Source of the DNA: DATMRS01 sp035566015
Lineage (GTDB): Bacteria; Pseudomonadota; Alphaproteobacteria; Sphingomonadales; Sphingomonadaceae
Length of the DNA: 64,000 nt
Direction: 5' to 3'
NCBI GenBank assembly: GCA_035566015.1
Contig: DATMRS010000005.1
Coordinates: 1-64,000 of the forward strand
Shown one piece after another: positions 8,435-17,324 of the stretch. The notes below the pieces were generated by a model. That model had not been told where the DNA came from and did no database searches. It worked only from the letters and a program-made list of their open reading frames with translations. The position numbers and the translations under genes were made by a program. Numbering within the stretch: position 1 is the stretch's first letter; every line of letters starts with the position of its first letter.

Positions 8435-9484
8435 ATGATGTCCCAAGCCGCCCCGTCCCGCGCCGCCACCCCGGCCGCCTATGCGACGATCGATCATCCC
8501 AGCGCGTGGACCAGCGCGGCGATCGGCGGCGCCGAGGGGCTCTCGCGCCATCTGTCGCCCGTGCAGCAGGCGGCGCTGCTCCGCCTGGCTGAAGCGGTGG
8601 CGGAAAAGCCGCTGGAGGCGATCACCCGCGCCGACGCGGACACACCCGAGATCGCCACGCTGATGCAGGCGGTGCGTTATGAGATCATGGCGGGCAAGGG
8701 CGCGGTCGTCCTGCGCGGGCTCGACATAAGCGGCTTAAGCGAGGCGACCTTCGCACGCCTGTATTTCGCGCTTGGCACCCATCTGGGCGAAGCCGCCGTG
8801 CAGAGCGCGAAGCGCGACCGGATCGGCCGGGTCGAGCGGCTCGACGACAATCCCGCCGCGCGTGGCTACCAGATGGATATCGAACTGGGCGGCCATTGCG
8901 ACTTTCACGAGATACTCTCGCTCGCCAGCTATCGCCGTTCGGCTGCGGGCGGCGAAAGCGGGCTCGTCAGCGCGCTCGCCATCCATAATGAGATGGCGCG
9001 CGAACGGCCCGACCTTCTCGCCGCGCTCTATCGCGGCTTTCCGCATGTCTGCGCCGACCTGAGTGACCTCACCGACCATGACGTGCCCGTCTTCTGCAAT
9101 GTCGATGGCCGGGTAAGCTGTTATTATCACATGCTCTTCTTCGTGAATGCCGCGCGCGAGACAGGCCGGCCGATGCCCGACGACCTGCGCGAGGCGCTGC
9201 GGATGGTGGGCGAGCTGTCGAACCGCGAGGACCTGAAGGCCAGCTTCATGCTCGAACCGGGCGAGATCGTCTTCTGGCACAATTTTATCAATCTCCATTC
9301 GCGCACCGCTTTCACCGACGAGGGCGCGCAGAAGCGGCTGCTCTTTCGTCTCTGGCTGCACACGCGGCCCGGCGAGGGGCGGCCGATGGACCCCGATTTC
9401 GTCGGTCGCGCGCGGCTGATGGATGGCATCCACGAACAGGGGCGGCCGGCGATCGTCTACAAGCTGGAAGAGCTGCGCCGCTGA
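8435..9484 (+). CDS. TauD/TfdA-family 2-oxoglutarate-dependent dioxygenase
   Basis: This 349-residue non-heme Fe(II) oxygenase has the facial triad H-x-D in GGHCDFHE and a distal His in NLHSRTAF. A downstream Arg for 2-oxoglutarate lies in KRLLFRLWLH. The family hydroxylates or cleaves small organic acids such as taurine or aryloxyacids; the substrate here is unknown. The start is placed at 8435 after an AGGAAAGG ribosome site; an ATG three bases later is equally possible. An AAHS transporter and a MarR regulator follow in the same direction, and a TonB receptor diverges, so this looks like a complete uptake and degradation unit. Confidence 0.87.
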   Translation: MMSQAAPSRAATPAAYATIDHPSAWTSAAIGGAEGLSRHLSPVQQAALLRLAEAVAEKPLEAITRADADTPEIATLMQAVRYEIMAGKGAVVLRGLDISGLSEATFARLYFALGTHLGEAAVQSAKRDRIGRVERLDDNPAARGYQMDIELGGHCDFHEILSLASYRRSAAGGESGLVSALAIHNEMARERPDLLAALYRGFPHVCADLSDLTDHDVPVFCNVDGRVSCYYHMLFFVNAARETGRPMPDDLREALRMVGELSNREDLKASFMLEPGEIVFWHNFINLHSRTAFTDEGAQKRLLFRLWLHTRPGEGRPMDPDFVGRARLMDGIHEQGRPAIVYKLEELRR

Positions 9485-9568
9485 CGCCCTTGCGCGTAAC
9501 GCGCGGTCAAGCGCATGAACGAGCGAGCCCGATGGCGGGCCGCTGACGGCGAAAAGAGGGGAAACGGC

Positions 9569-10948
9569 ATGGCATCGGCACCGATCATCGACGTGGCCGA
9601 TGCCATCGAGCGACAGAAAGCGGGCGGCTTCCTGCTGCGCCTCATCATCCTGTCGTGGATCGTCACCTTCTTCGACGGGTTCGACATGAACGCGATCGCG
9701 TTCGCCGCGCCCTATCTCAAGACGGCTTTCTCGCTTGACGAGCTGATGCTGGGCGAATTGTTCAGCATCGGCCTCGTCGGCGCGCTCATCGGCGGTTTCC
9801 TGTTCGGTTGGCTGGGCGACCGGATGGGGCGGCGGCCGGCGATCCTCCTCGCCGTTTTCCTGTTCGCGATCGGCACCTTCGCCTTCGCAATCGCGCCCGA
9901 TTATCGCACGCTGATGGTGCTGCGGCTCATCAACGGCGTCACGATCGGCGGTCTGCTGCCGCTGATCTGGGCGCTGAACATCGAATATGTACCCCGCCGT
10001 TTCCGCGCCTCGGTCGTCACCGTCATCATGATCGGCTATTCGCTGGGCGTCGCCACCGCCGGGCCGATCTCGGTCTGGCTCGCGCCGCATTTCGGCTGGC
10101 AGTCGATCTTCTATTTCGGTGGCGGCGCGACCTTGGTGTCGGGGCTGTTGCTGCTGCTCTTTCTGCCCGAATCGCTGCGTTTCCTGACGCAGAAGGGACG
10201 GCAGCCGGCGCGCGTCGCGCGGTTGCTCAGTCGCATCGGCCATGCCGGGCCGGTGCCCGCGGACGGGCGCTTCATCCTGGGTGACGAAAGCGAGGCGAAG
10301 GGGCGGGGCTTCCGCATCGCCCACCTGTTCGAGCATGAGTTGCTGTGGATCACGCCGCTCGTCTGGATCGCCTATATCGCTAGTTCAATCGCTATGTATT
10401 TCATTGCGAGCTGGGGGCCGCTGGTTTTCGAAAATCTCGGCTTCACGCGCTCGGAAGCGGCGCTGGCCGCCTCGGTCGGCTCGATCGCGGGCGCGGCGGG
10501 CGGGCTGATGCTGATGCGCTTCACCGATCGCTTCGGCCCGATCAGCATCCTCGCCATGCCGTTGGGCGCGATTCCGCTGCTGCTGCTGATGGGGCTGGCG
10601 GACCTGTCGCACACCGCCTTCTTCCTGACATTCACGCTGGCGGTGCTCTTCCTGGGCGGCGAGCATTTCGGGATGCACTCGATCGCGGGCATCTTCTATC
10701 CCAGCGCGAGCCGCGCGAACGGCGCGGGCTGGGCGACCGGCATCGCCAAGTTCGGCTCGATCCTCGGGCCGCTGCTGGGCGGAATCTTCCTGTCGGGCGA
10801 ACGGCCGGCGCGTAGCGTCTTCTTCGTGCTCGCTTTCTGCCCCCTTGTTCTGGCGATCGCGATCTACCTTGTCGGCCGCCTCCATCGCCGACTGTCGGCG
10901 CGCGAGGCGGCGGAAAAGCCGGTCGCCGTCGAGGTGCAGCACGCATGA
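9569..10948 (+). CDS. MFS transporter, aromatic acid:H+ symporter (AAHS) type
   Basis: This is a 459-residue inner-membrane transporter with 12 predicted helices. The first helix carries DGFDMNAIAFAAP, the acidic signature of the AAHS family (PcaK, BenK, VanK). The loop 2-3 motif GWLGDRMGRRPA and the C-terminal sixth-helix motif LPESLRFL are also present. The start at 9569 follows AGAGGGG. Its stop overlaps the MarR gene by 4 nt (ATGA), so the two are translationally coupled. It probably imports the carboxylated substrate of the upstream dioxygenase. Confidence 0.9.
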   Translation: MASAPIIDVADAIERQKAGGFLLRLIILSWIVTFFDGFDMNAIAFAAPYLKTAFSLDELMLGELFSIGLVGALIGGFLFGWLGDRMGRRPAILLAVFLFAIGTFAFAIAPDYRTLMVLRLINGVTIGGLLPLIWALNIEYVPRRFRASVVTVIMIGYSLGVATAGPISVWLAPHFGWQSIFYFGGGATLVSGLLLLLFLPESLRFLTQKGRQPARVARLLSRIGHAGPVPADGRFILGDESEAKGRGFRIAHLFEHELLWITPLVWIAYIASSIAMYFIASWGPLVFENLGFTRSEAALAASVGSIAGAAGGLMLMRFTDRFGPISILAMPLGAIPLLLLMGLADLSHTAFFLTFTLAVLFLGGEHFGMHSIAGIFYPSASRANGAGWATGIAKFGSILGPLLGGIFLSGERPARSVFFVLAFCPLVLAIAIYLVGRLHRRLSAREAAEKPVAVEVQHA

Positions 10949-11472
10949 GCCGCGACGACAAGAACGAACGCTATCTCGCCTGGTCCGCCGACGGCGTCGA
11001 GCGGCCCGACAGCTACATCAAATTCTATGAGCCTGGATCGATCGGCGATCTGCGCTTCCGCTTCATGCGGCGCCTCGTGGTCAGCGCGCGACGGTGGCGC
11101 GCGCGCGTCGATCAGCGGATGCGGCGCGTGTCGCAGACGCAGGCGCGCTGGGAGGCGCTTGTTTCACTCTCCGCCCATTCACCCGGGCTGACGCAGCGCG
11201 AGCTGGCCCGCCTCAACTCGGTCGAGGACCCGACCGTCGCGCGCCTGCTGACCGGCCTCGAACGCGACGGCGCAGTGCGCCGCAGCGAAGGCACGCGCGA
11301 CCGGCGCCAGAAGATCGTCAGCCTCACGGATGATGGGGCGAAGGCGCTCGCGGCGATGCAACTCGTCACGGATCTGTTGCGCGACGCCGTGCTGCAGGAC
11401 CTCGAACCCGAAGAACTGAAGCAGGGCCTCGCCATCCTCGACAAGATTCTGGCGCGGCTGGAGACGTTATAG
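10945..11472 (+). CDS. MarR family transcriptional regulator
   Basis: This 175-residue winged-helix regulator has a recognition helix around SVEDPTVARLLTGLERDG and a wing with RRSEGTRDRRQKIVSLT. A basic N-terminal extension of about 45 residues precedes the MarR core. It is the last gene of the dioxygenase operon and overlaps the transporter by 4 nt. It probably senses the pathway substrate and acts on the divergent promoter near 8.3 kb. Confidence 0.88.
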   Translation: MSRDDKNERYLAWSADGVERPDSYIKFYEPGSIGDLRFRFMRRLVVSARRWRARVDQRMRRVSQTQARWEALVSLSAHSPGLTQRELARLNSVEDPTVARLLTGLERDGAVRRSEGTRDRRQKIVSLTDDGAKALAAMQLVTDLLRDAVLQDLEPEELKQGLAILDKILARLETL

Positions 11473-11488
11473 AGGACTTTCTCTCCCC

Positions 11489-11513
11489 GTCATTCGACTT
11501 TCGTCGGGATGAC
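11489..11513. repeat. Dispersed intergenic hairpin repeat (single copy)
   Basis: GTCATTC and GGATGAC arms enclose GACTTTCGTC. It is a short member of the same repeat family seen near 17.1, 21.5 and 42.5 kb, and lies between convergent genes. Confidence 0.55.
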
Positions 11514-11519
11514 AGGTGC

Positions 11520-12929
11520 TCAGAACAGCGAACCCATCAGCCGCGCAATATTCTCCAGCAGGCGGATGGGAAGGGGGCGGCGGCGCCAGGCGGCGAGGGA
11601 GAGGGTGTCGCTATGTGCGAGATAGCCGTGCTGGACCGCCTCGACCGCCGCCACCGATCCTGCGTCGAACAGGAGCAGGCTGACTTCGGCGTTGAGCTGG
11701 AAGGAGCGCAGGTCGACATTGCTTGATCCGACGATGGCGAGCGCGCCGTCGATGCTGACATTCTTCGCGTGGAGCAGATAGTCGCGATACAGGTGAACGC
11801 GAACGCCCGCGCGTAGCAGATCGTCATAATAGGAACGCTGGGCGAGGTTGACGAGGTGCTGGTCCACCGTCGCCGAAAGGATAAGGTCGATCGTCACGTC
11901 GCGCGCCGCCGCCGTCCGCATCGCGCCCAGCACGTCCTCGTCGGGAATGAAATAGGGCGTCGCGATCACCACGCGCTCGCGCGCCTGATGCAATTGCCAG
12001 GTCAGCAGCGTCTCGAACCCTTCGAGCGGATAGTCCGGCCCGCTCGGCAATAGCTGGGCCGAGGCGTCGCCCACCGGCGGCGGAATATCGGGTTCGCCGC
12101 CGGGCAGATGATCGGTTTCGAGGCACCAGTCGGCGCGGACCACCCCTGCCATCTCCGCGACGACCGGCCCTTCCACGCGGCAGACCAGCTCGCGATTGAC
12201 GACGCCGGGGCGGAAATCACGCGCGATGATATTCTGTGATCCGGCGAAGCCGACGCGGCCGTCGATCACGAACAGCTTGCGATGGTTGCGCATGTCGCGC
12301 CGGGTCCGCCGCCGCCAGAGCGTGAAGGGCAGCGCCTCGACCAACTCTACCCCCGCTTCCTGCAAGCGCTGCCGCACCGCGCGCATCCAGCGAAGCGAGC
12401 CGACCGGATCGATCATCACATGGCAGGCGACGCCCCGCCGCACCGCCCTCTCCAGCGCCGCGATCACCGCACGGCCGACCGCATCGTCGGCGAAGATATA
12501 GACGAGCAGATGGACGTGATGGCGCGCGGTGTCGATATCGGCGATCAGACGCGCGATCACCGCGTCATAATCGTCGATCAGCTCGATGCGGTTGCCGTGC
12601 GTCGCGGGCAGATAACCCAGCCGCTCCGCAAAAGCCGCGATCGGCGCCTCCTTTTCCGAAGGCGGGGCGGCGATGGCGAGCCTTTCCGACAGCGCGGCGA
12701 AGAAGGGGCGCAGGCGGTGGAACCGTTCGGTCCGCCATTGCGGGAAACGCGGACTGCCGATCGCGAGGAACAGCAGCAGACCGGGCACAGGCAAGAAGAA
12801 GATCATCAGCAGCCAGGCGCGCGCCGCCGCGGGCGGCCGGCGCAACGGCACGACTCCCACCGCGCCGAGACGGATCAGCCATTCGATGACGTAGAACAGC
12901 GTACCAAGGTGCGATTCCGCGTAGGGCAT
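11520..12929 (-). CDS. cls: Cardiolipin synthase (phospholipase D family)
   Basis: This 469-residue membrane enzyme condenses two phosphatidylglycerols to cardiolipin and glycerol. Two N-terminal membrane helices (residues about 8-30 and 38-58) are followed by two PLD domains. Each carries an HxK catalytic motif: H216-x-K218 with D223 in RNHRKLFVIDG, and HAKNVSID followed by GSSNVDLRSF near residue 390. This is the usual ClsA-type architecture. It is transcribed alone, convergent with the MarR gene. Confidence 0.93.
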   Translation of the reverse strand: MPYAESHLGTLFYVIEWLIRLGAVGVVPLRRPPAAARAWLLMIFFLPVPGLLLFLAIGSPRFPQWRTERFHRLRPFFAALSERLAIAAPPSEKEAPIAAFAERLGYLPATHGNRIELIDDYDAVIARLIADIDTARHHVHLLVYIFADDAVGRAVIAALERAVRRGVACHVMIDPVGSLRWMRAVRQRLQEAGVELVEALPFTLWRRRTRRDMRNHRKLFVIDGRVGFAGSQNIIARDFRPGVVNRELVCRVEGPVVAEMAGVVRADWCLETDHLPGGEPDIPPPVGDASAQLLPSGPDYPLEGFETLLTWQLHQARERVVIATPYFIPDEDVLGAMRTAAARDVTIDLILSATVDQHLVNLAQRSYYDDLLRAGVRVHLYRDYLLHAKNVSIDGALAIVGSSNVDLRSFQLNAEVSLLLFDAGSVAAVEAVQHGYLAHSDTLSLAAWRRRPLPIRLLENIARLMGSLF

Positions 12930-13098
12930 GCACTATCTAATCACTTGGCACGGGAAACGATATGCCGGGCGCCGGTACGGGCTCTGCGGATGCATCATGG
13001 TAGTACATATAATAGTTAATGATGTGTTATCCTATTATTAGCGGAACCTACCTTTTTGTCGCCAGTATTTGCATAAAATATGGCGATGGAGAGTTGTC

Positions 13099-14127
13099 AT
13101 GCGCAAGCCTCTTTCTTCGGCCCTGGTGCCGTTTCTTTTGGGCTCTTCTCTTATCCTTCTGTTGCCGGGCTGTGAGAGCAGCGGCGGTCTTCGCGTGGCA
13201 TCGGTCGGCAACCCGCCGGCGTCGGGCGGCGGCGACGGATCGGGAACCGACCAGGGCGGCACGGGCGGCGATAAGGGGACCGGCGGGGGAGGCAATGGCG
13301 ACACGGGCGGTACGGGCGGCGGCACGGGGGGCGCGGGCGCGCTGCTTTCGGGCCTTCCCGTCGGCGGCGTCGTCGGGCCGGACGGCGTCGGCGGCACGGG
13401 CTTGCTCGCTAACACCGGTGATCCCTCCAATCCCAATGTCGCCGCGCCCGTGCTGACGACTGCCGGCAATGCCGTGCTGGGCGTCGCCGGGACGACCGGC
13501 AAGCTGGTGCCGGACAGCACGCCGATCGTAGGCACGGTCGAAAAGGTGCTTGCCGATACCGGTCAGGCGCTGGTGCGCGCGGGTGACGGCTCGGGCTATC
13601 TGGTCGACGGACTTACCGCCGCCCCCGGATCGGCGGTGACGATCGCCGCCGGCAATGCCACGCTGGTCGGCACGCCCGGCAGCAATCCGCTGATCGGCGT
13701 GAGCGCGCTGTCGAACACGCAGACTCAAGGCAGCCTGCTTACCGCCGGCGTCTCGGCTGCGGGCAATCTGGTGACGGCGGCGGGGCCGGAGGGTACGGGC
13801 GGCACGCTCGGCAACACCGTGTCGGCGCTGGTGCCGTCGAACGCGACGGGCGCGCTCGGATCGGCCACCGGCGCGGTCGGCACGATCGCCGATGTCGCGG
13901 TCGGCAATAATCAGCTGCTTGGGGGCGGCGCGCAGGCAGCGGTCGGCGCCAGCGTGATTTCGCCGACGCAGCCCAGCGGCTCGGTCGCGAGCGTCGGCGT
14001 CGCCTCGGGCGGCAAGCTGCTCGACGTGAAGGTCCCCGCGCTCGGCGTCGGCACGTCGGCCAGCGGCGGTTCGACGACGACAGGTGGCGGTCTACTCGGC
14101 GCGCTTCCGCTCTCCGGAAGCCGTTGA
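13099..14127 (+). CDS. Glycine-rich lipoprotein with internal repeats, linked to a TpsB transporter
   Basis: This is a 342-residue lipoprotein. The start at 13099 follows GGAG and gives a signal peptide ending in the lipobox LLPGC with lipidated C25. Residues about 30-90 are a Gly/Thr-rich low-complexity linker. The remainder is small-residue-rich and repetitive: a block with IGVSALSNTQTQGSLLTAGV recurs as VGASVISPTQPSGSVASVGV. I recognise no domain. A TpsB-like outer-membrane transporter follows after a hairpin, so this may be its cargo or a surface-exposed partner, although no classical TpsA secretion domain is visible. Function unknown. Confidence 0.75.
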   Translation: MRKPLSSALVPFLLGSSLILLLPGCESSGGLRVASVGNPPASGGGDGSGTDQGGTGGDKGTGGGGNGDTGGTGGGTGGAGALLSGLPVGGVVGPDGVGGTGLLANTGDPSNPNVAAPVLTTAGNAVLGVAGTTGKLVPDSTPIVGTVEKVLADTGQALVRAGDGSGYLVDGLTAAPGSAVTIAAGNATLVGTPGSNPLIGVSALSNTQTQGSLLTAGVSAAGNLVTAAGPEGTGGTLGNTVSALVPSNATGALGSATGAVGTIADVAVGNNQLLGGGAQAAVGASVISPTQPSGSVASVGVASGGKLLDVKVPALGVGTSASGGSTTTGGGLLGALPLSGSR

Positions 14128-14134
14128 TTCCCTC

Positions 14135-14172
14135 GGGGGCGTCGTCAGGACGCCCCCGCTTCTTCTTCTTTC
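14135..14172 (+). terminator. Intercistronic hairpin terminator/attenuator
   Basis: A perfect 9-bp GC-rich stem (14135-14143 with 14149-14157), a 5-nt loop and a downstream pyrimidine tract (CTTCTTCTTCTTT) sit between the lipoprotein and the TpsB gene. It probably reduces read-through, giving more lipoprotein than transporter. Confidence 0.7.
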
Positions 14173-14186
14173 AAACAGGGGGAATG

Positions 14187-15809
14187 ATGAGGCCGTTCGT
14201 CTGCCTGCTCCTGTCCTGTGTCCTTGCCGCTTCCACCGCCTCGGCCCAGAGCACGTCGCCCCTGCTGATAGATCGCAACCGCACCGATCGGGCGCAGCCG
14301 ATGCCGCCCCTCACGGTCGAGCCGGCGATAAAGCAGGGCGTCGTCTCCGTCGCCGCGGAGGATGAGGGCCAGGCGGCGGCGCCGATCCGGGGCATCCGCT
14401 TCGAGGGCGGCCCCGTGCCCCAGCGCGTCGCCAGGGCGGCGGAGGCCTTCCTCGGCAAGCCGGCGCGCAAGGCGGTGATCCAGCAAGTCGCGCAGGCGAT
14501 GGCGGCGGCCTATGCCAAAACGTCGGTGGCGCTCTACACGGTGGTGGTGCCCGCGCAGGATCTCGGCACAGGCCATCTCCGCATCCTCGTCGCCGAAGGC
14601 TTCATCGAAGGCGTGACGATAACCGGCGATATCGAGGACGGGCCGGTCGCGCTCGTCAAAAATTATGCCGCGCGGCTGACGCTGGAGAAGCCGCTCACCC
14701 GCGCGACGTTGGAGCGCTATCTGTCGCTGATCCGCGACATTCCGGGTCTGACGCTCGATGCGAAGCTGCTGGTCGGCACGCGGCCGGGCGGTGTCCGCCT
14801 CGTACTCGGGCTGAAGCAGCGCGGCCATGACTTCGCCTTCGGCTTCAACAACCGGACGACCACGCTGGTCGGCAACGGCCAGTTCGACGCGAGCGCGAAA
14901 TTCTATGGCCTGTTGCGCGAGGGCGACGAAGCCGATCTCGCCGCCTCCAGCGCGATCGATTTCAACGAGTATCGCTATATCAGCCTTTCGCATTCGACGC
15001 CGCTGGGCGCCGACGGGCTGCGCGCGACGCTGGTCGGCGCCTATCTCACCACCCGGCCCCGCCACAGCGCGATCCACGGCAATGCGAAGCTGGCCGGGCT
15101 GACCTTCAGCTATCCGCTGATCCGCTCCTACAAGCGCAATCTGACGCTGAGCGGCGGGATCGACGGTCTGAACAGCGAGAATGCCGCCTTCGGCTCGCTG
15201 ATCGCGTCCGAACGGACGCGCGCCCTGCGGCTGGCGGCGGGCTTTTCCGATCAGGGGCCACGCCACGCGCTGAGCGCAGGCGTCACGCTCTCGCAGGGGC
15301 TCGACATCCTCGGCGCGCGCGTGATCGCGCCGTTGGCGGAAACGGGCTTCACCAAGGTGAACGCCCGCGCCGCGATCGACCGGGCATTGGGCAAGAAAGT
15401 CGTCCTGCGCATACGCGCCAGCGGGCAGACGACGCGCGACCGGCTGCCGGCTGCCGAGCGGTTTGCGGTCGGCGGGGCAGAGTTCGGCCGCGCCTTCGAC
15501 ACGGCCATCCTCAACGGCGATCGCGGCTATGCCGGGCTTGGCGAGCTGGCGTGGCGGCCGATCGCCGCCAAGACGTTGAGCGGCAGCGAACTTTATGCCT
15601 TCGTCGACGGTGCGCGCGTCCACATCGCAACGCGCGGCCTACTGCCGGGCGGCGATTTCGATCTTGCCTCGGCGGGCGGCGGCGTGCGCTTCGCCTGGCG
15701 CGACAAGGCGACGATCGAACTGGAGGCGGCGCGATCGATCGACCGGCCCTATGCCGGCTATGGCGACGCCTGGCGTTTCTCGCTCGGCTGGACATTGTCG
15801 CTGAAATGA
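14187..15809 (+). CDS. ShlB/FhaC/HecB-family two-partner secretion transporter (TpsB)
   Basis: This is a 540-residue outer-membrane protein with a signal peptide (PFVCLLLSCVLAASTASA). A POTRA region follows (about residues 60-200; IRGIRFEGGPVP, LRILVAEGFIEGVTITGD) and then a beta-barrel rich in alternating strands ending in SLGWTLSLK. TpsB proteins export large exoproteins through the outer membrane. No TpsA gene with a TPS domain is adjacent; the upstream Gly-rich lipoprotein is the only candidate partner. ATGs at 14184 and 14187 are both close to GGGGGA; the second has better spacing. Confidence 0.85.
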   Translation: MRPFVCLLLSCVLAASTASAQSTSPLLIDRNRTDRAQPMPPLTVEPAIKQGVVSVAAEDEGQAAAPIRGIRFEGGPVPQRVARAAEAFLGKPARKAVIQQVAQAMAAAYAKTSVALYTVVVPAQDLGTGHLRILVAEGFIEGVTITGDIEDGPVALVKNYAARLTLEKPLTRATLERYLSLIRDIPGLTLDAKLLVGTRPGGVRLVLGLKQRGHDFAFGFNNRTTTLVGNGQFDASAKFYGLLREGDEADLAASSAIDFNEYRYISLSHSTPLGADGLRATLVGAYLTTRPRHSAIHGNAKLAGLTFSYPLIRSYKRNLTLSGGIDGLNSENAAFGSLIASERTRALRLAAGFSDQGPRHALSAGVTLSQGLDILGARVIAPLAETGFTKVNARAAIDRALGKKVVLRIRASGQTTRDRLPAAERFAVGGAEFGRAFDTAILNGDRGYAGLGELAWRPIAAKTLSGSELYAFVDGARVHIATRGLLPGGDFDLASAGGGVRFAWRDKATIELEAARSIDRPYAGYGDAWRFSLGWTLSLK

Positions 15810-15848
15810 GTGCGGGAACGATTTGCCGTCCGCGAAGCTGATAGGGCG

Positions 15849-16637
15849 ATGAAGATCGCGACCTATAATGTGAACGGCGTCAATGGCCGGCTCCCCGTGC
15901 TGCTGCGCTGGCTGGCCGAGGCGGCGCCCGACGTCGTCTGCCTGCAGGAACTGAAGGCGCCGCAGAAGAAATTTCCCGAGGCCGCGATCCGCGCGGCGGG
16001 TTATGGCGCGGTCTGGCACGGGCAGAAGAGCTGGAACGGCGTGGCGATACTGGGTCGCGGCGTTGATCCGGTGGAGACGCGGCGCGGCCTGCCGGGCAAT
16101 CCGGAGGACGTTCACAGCCGCTATATCGAAGCGGCTGTGAACGGCGTGCTGGTGGGCGGCCTCTACCTGCCCAACGGCAACCCGCGCCCCGGGCCGAAGT
16201 TCGATTACAAGCTGGCCTGGATGGAGCGGCTGATTGTCCATGCCGCCATGCTGGTCGGTACCGATGCGCCGACGGTCCTCGCCGGCGATTTCAACGTCAT
16301 CCCTACGAACCGCGACGTCTACAAGCCCGAACGCTGGCTCGACGACGCGCTGTTCGCGCCCGAGGCGCGCGCGGCTTTCTTCCGCCTGCTGGAACAGGGA
16401 TGGACCGATGCACTGCGGACGCGGCATCCCGACGAGACGATCTACACCTTCTGGGATTATTTCCGGAACGCCTTCGTCCGCGATGCGGGGCTGCGGATCG
16501 ATCATCTGCTGCTCAATCCCGCCGCCGCCGCCCGGCTTGTCGCGGCCGGGGTGGACAGCCATGTGCGCGGCTGGGAAAAGACGAGCGATCATGCGCCGGT
16601 CTGGATCGAGCTTAAGGCGCGTCGGAGCAGACAATGA
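15849..16637 (+). CDS. xth: Exodeoxyribonuclease III
   Basis: This 262-residue DNA-repair nuclease of the ExoIII/AP-endonuclease family cuts abasic sites and degrades 3' ends. It opens with MKIATYNVNGVNGR and has the Mg-binding LQELKAP, the LAGDFNV motif and the C-terminal catalytic SDHAPVWIEL. The start follows AGGGCG. Its stop overlaps the next gene by 4 nt, indicating co-translation. Confidence 0.93.
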   Translation: MKIATYNVNGVNGRLPVLLRWLAEAAPDVVCLQELKAPQKKFPEAAIRAAGYGAVWHGQKSWNGVAILGRGVDPVETRRGLPGNPEDVHSRYIEAAVNGVLVGGLYLPNGNPRPGPKFDYKLAWMERLIVHAAMLVGTDAPTVLAGDFNVIPTNRDVYKPERWLDDALFAPEARAAFFRLLEQGWTDALRTRHPDETIYTFWDYFRNAFVRDAGLRIDHLLLNPAAAARLVAAGVDSHVRGWEKTSDHAPVWIELKARRSRQ

Positions 16638-17053
16638 GACAGGCCAGCGGCGCGATTGAGGTGACGGCGGAGAGGCAAGGGCTGTTCGATATCAGCGACA
16701 GGGTTCTCGGCTGGGTGGCCGATCAGGCGATGCGCGAGGGCCTGCTCACGCTCTTCTGCCGGCACAGCTCGGCCTCGTTGCTCATTCAGGAAAATGCCGC
16801 CCCCGCCGCCCGGCATGATCTGGAAGCCTATTTCGCCCGGATCGCGCCCGAGGACCCGCGGGCTTACACCCATGACGATGAGGGGCCGGATGACATGCCG
16901 GCGCACCTGCGCACAGCGCTCACCCAGACCCATCTTTCGATACCGGTGCTGGCCGACCGGCCGGTGCTCGGCACATGGCAGGGCATCTATCTGTTCGAAC
17001 ATCGCCGCCGCCCGCACCGACGCACGATCGCGCTGCACCTCATTGGGGAGTAG
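16634..17053 (+). CDS. YjbQ/UPF0047 family protein
   Basis: This 139-residue protein is of the YjbQ (secondary thiamine-phosphate synthase enzyme) family. Typical motifs are TLFCRHSSASLLIQEN, DDMPAHLRTAL and the C-terminal GTWQGIYLFEHR. The physiological role is poorly defined, with weak thiamine-phosphate synthase activity reported for the family. It overlaps exonuclease III by 4 nt, which recurs as a gene pair and gives no functional clue by itself. Confidence 0.88.
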   Translation: MRQASGAIEVTAERQGLFDISDRVLGWVADQAMREGLLTLFCRHSSASLLIQENAAPAARHDLEAYFARIAPEDPRAYTHDDEGPDDMPAHLRTALTQTHLSIPVLADRPVLGTWQGIYLFEHRRRPHRRTIALHLIGE

Positions 17054-17073
17054 GAGGGCGCGTCCCCTCACTC

Positions 17074-17226
17074 GTCACCCCGGCGAAAGCCGGAATCCAT
17101 GGAAGCGAGGCGATCTATCAGGAAACGAGCCGAGTCCATGAGTCCCGGCTTCGCCGGGTGACGAATGTTTGTGACGGGCCCTGCGGAAAATTCCCTCGTC
17201 ATTCTCGCCTGCCCGGGAATGACGAG
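17074..17226. repeat. Paired inverted intergenic repeats (REP-like)
   Basis: Two arms of about 28 nt facing each other (17074-17103 and 17133-17162) carry the core CCCGGCGAAAGCCGG and a CCATGG-like end. A second palindromic unit, CTCGTCATTC...GAATGACGAG, lies at 17195-17226. The same cores recur near 21.5 and 42.5 kb. Confidence 0.75.
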
Positions 17227-17324
17227 GAGAGCTGGGAAGGGGCGATATGGCGTAACCTCCGTAGCTTTCCATACAGCGGCGGCGTCAATAGCACGTGCCC
17301 CTTTCCGTGATCGGGAGGGCTGTT

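Noticed and set aside
8735..10336. A 533-codon open frame on the minus strand across the dioxygenase and AAHS genes
   Set aside because: It is antisense to two well-supported proteins. Its composition is Arg/Glu/Gln/Asp-rich, as high-GC antisense frames usually are, and it shows no domain.
17074..17226. CRISPR array
   Set aside because: The repeats are a few inverted hairpin units of unequal spacing, not regularly spaced direct repeats, and no cas gene is present.
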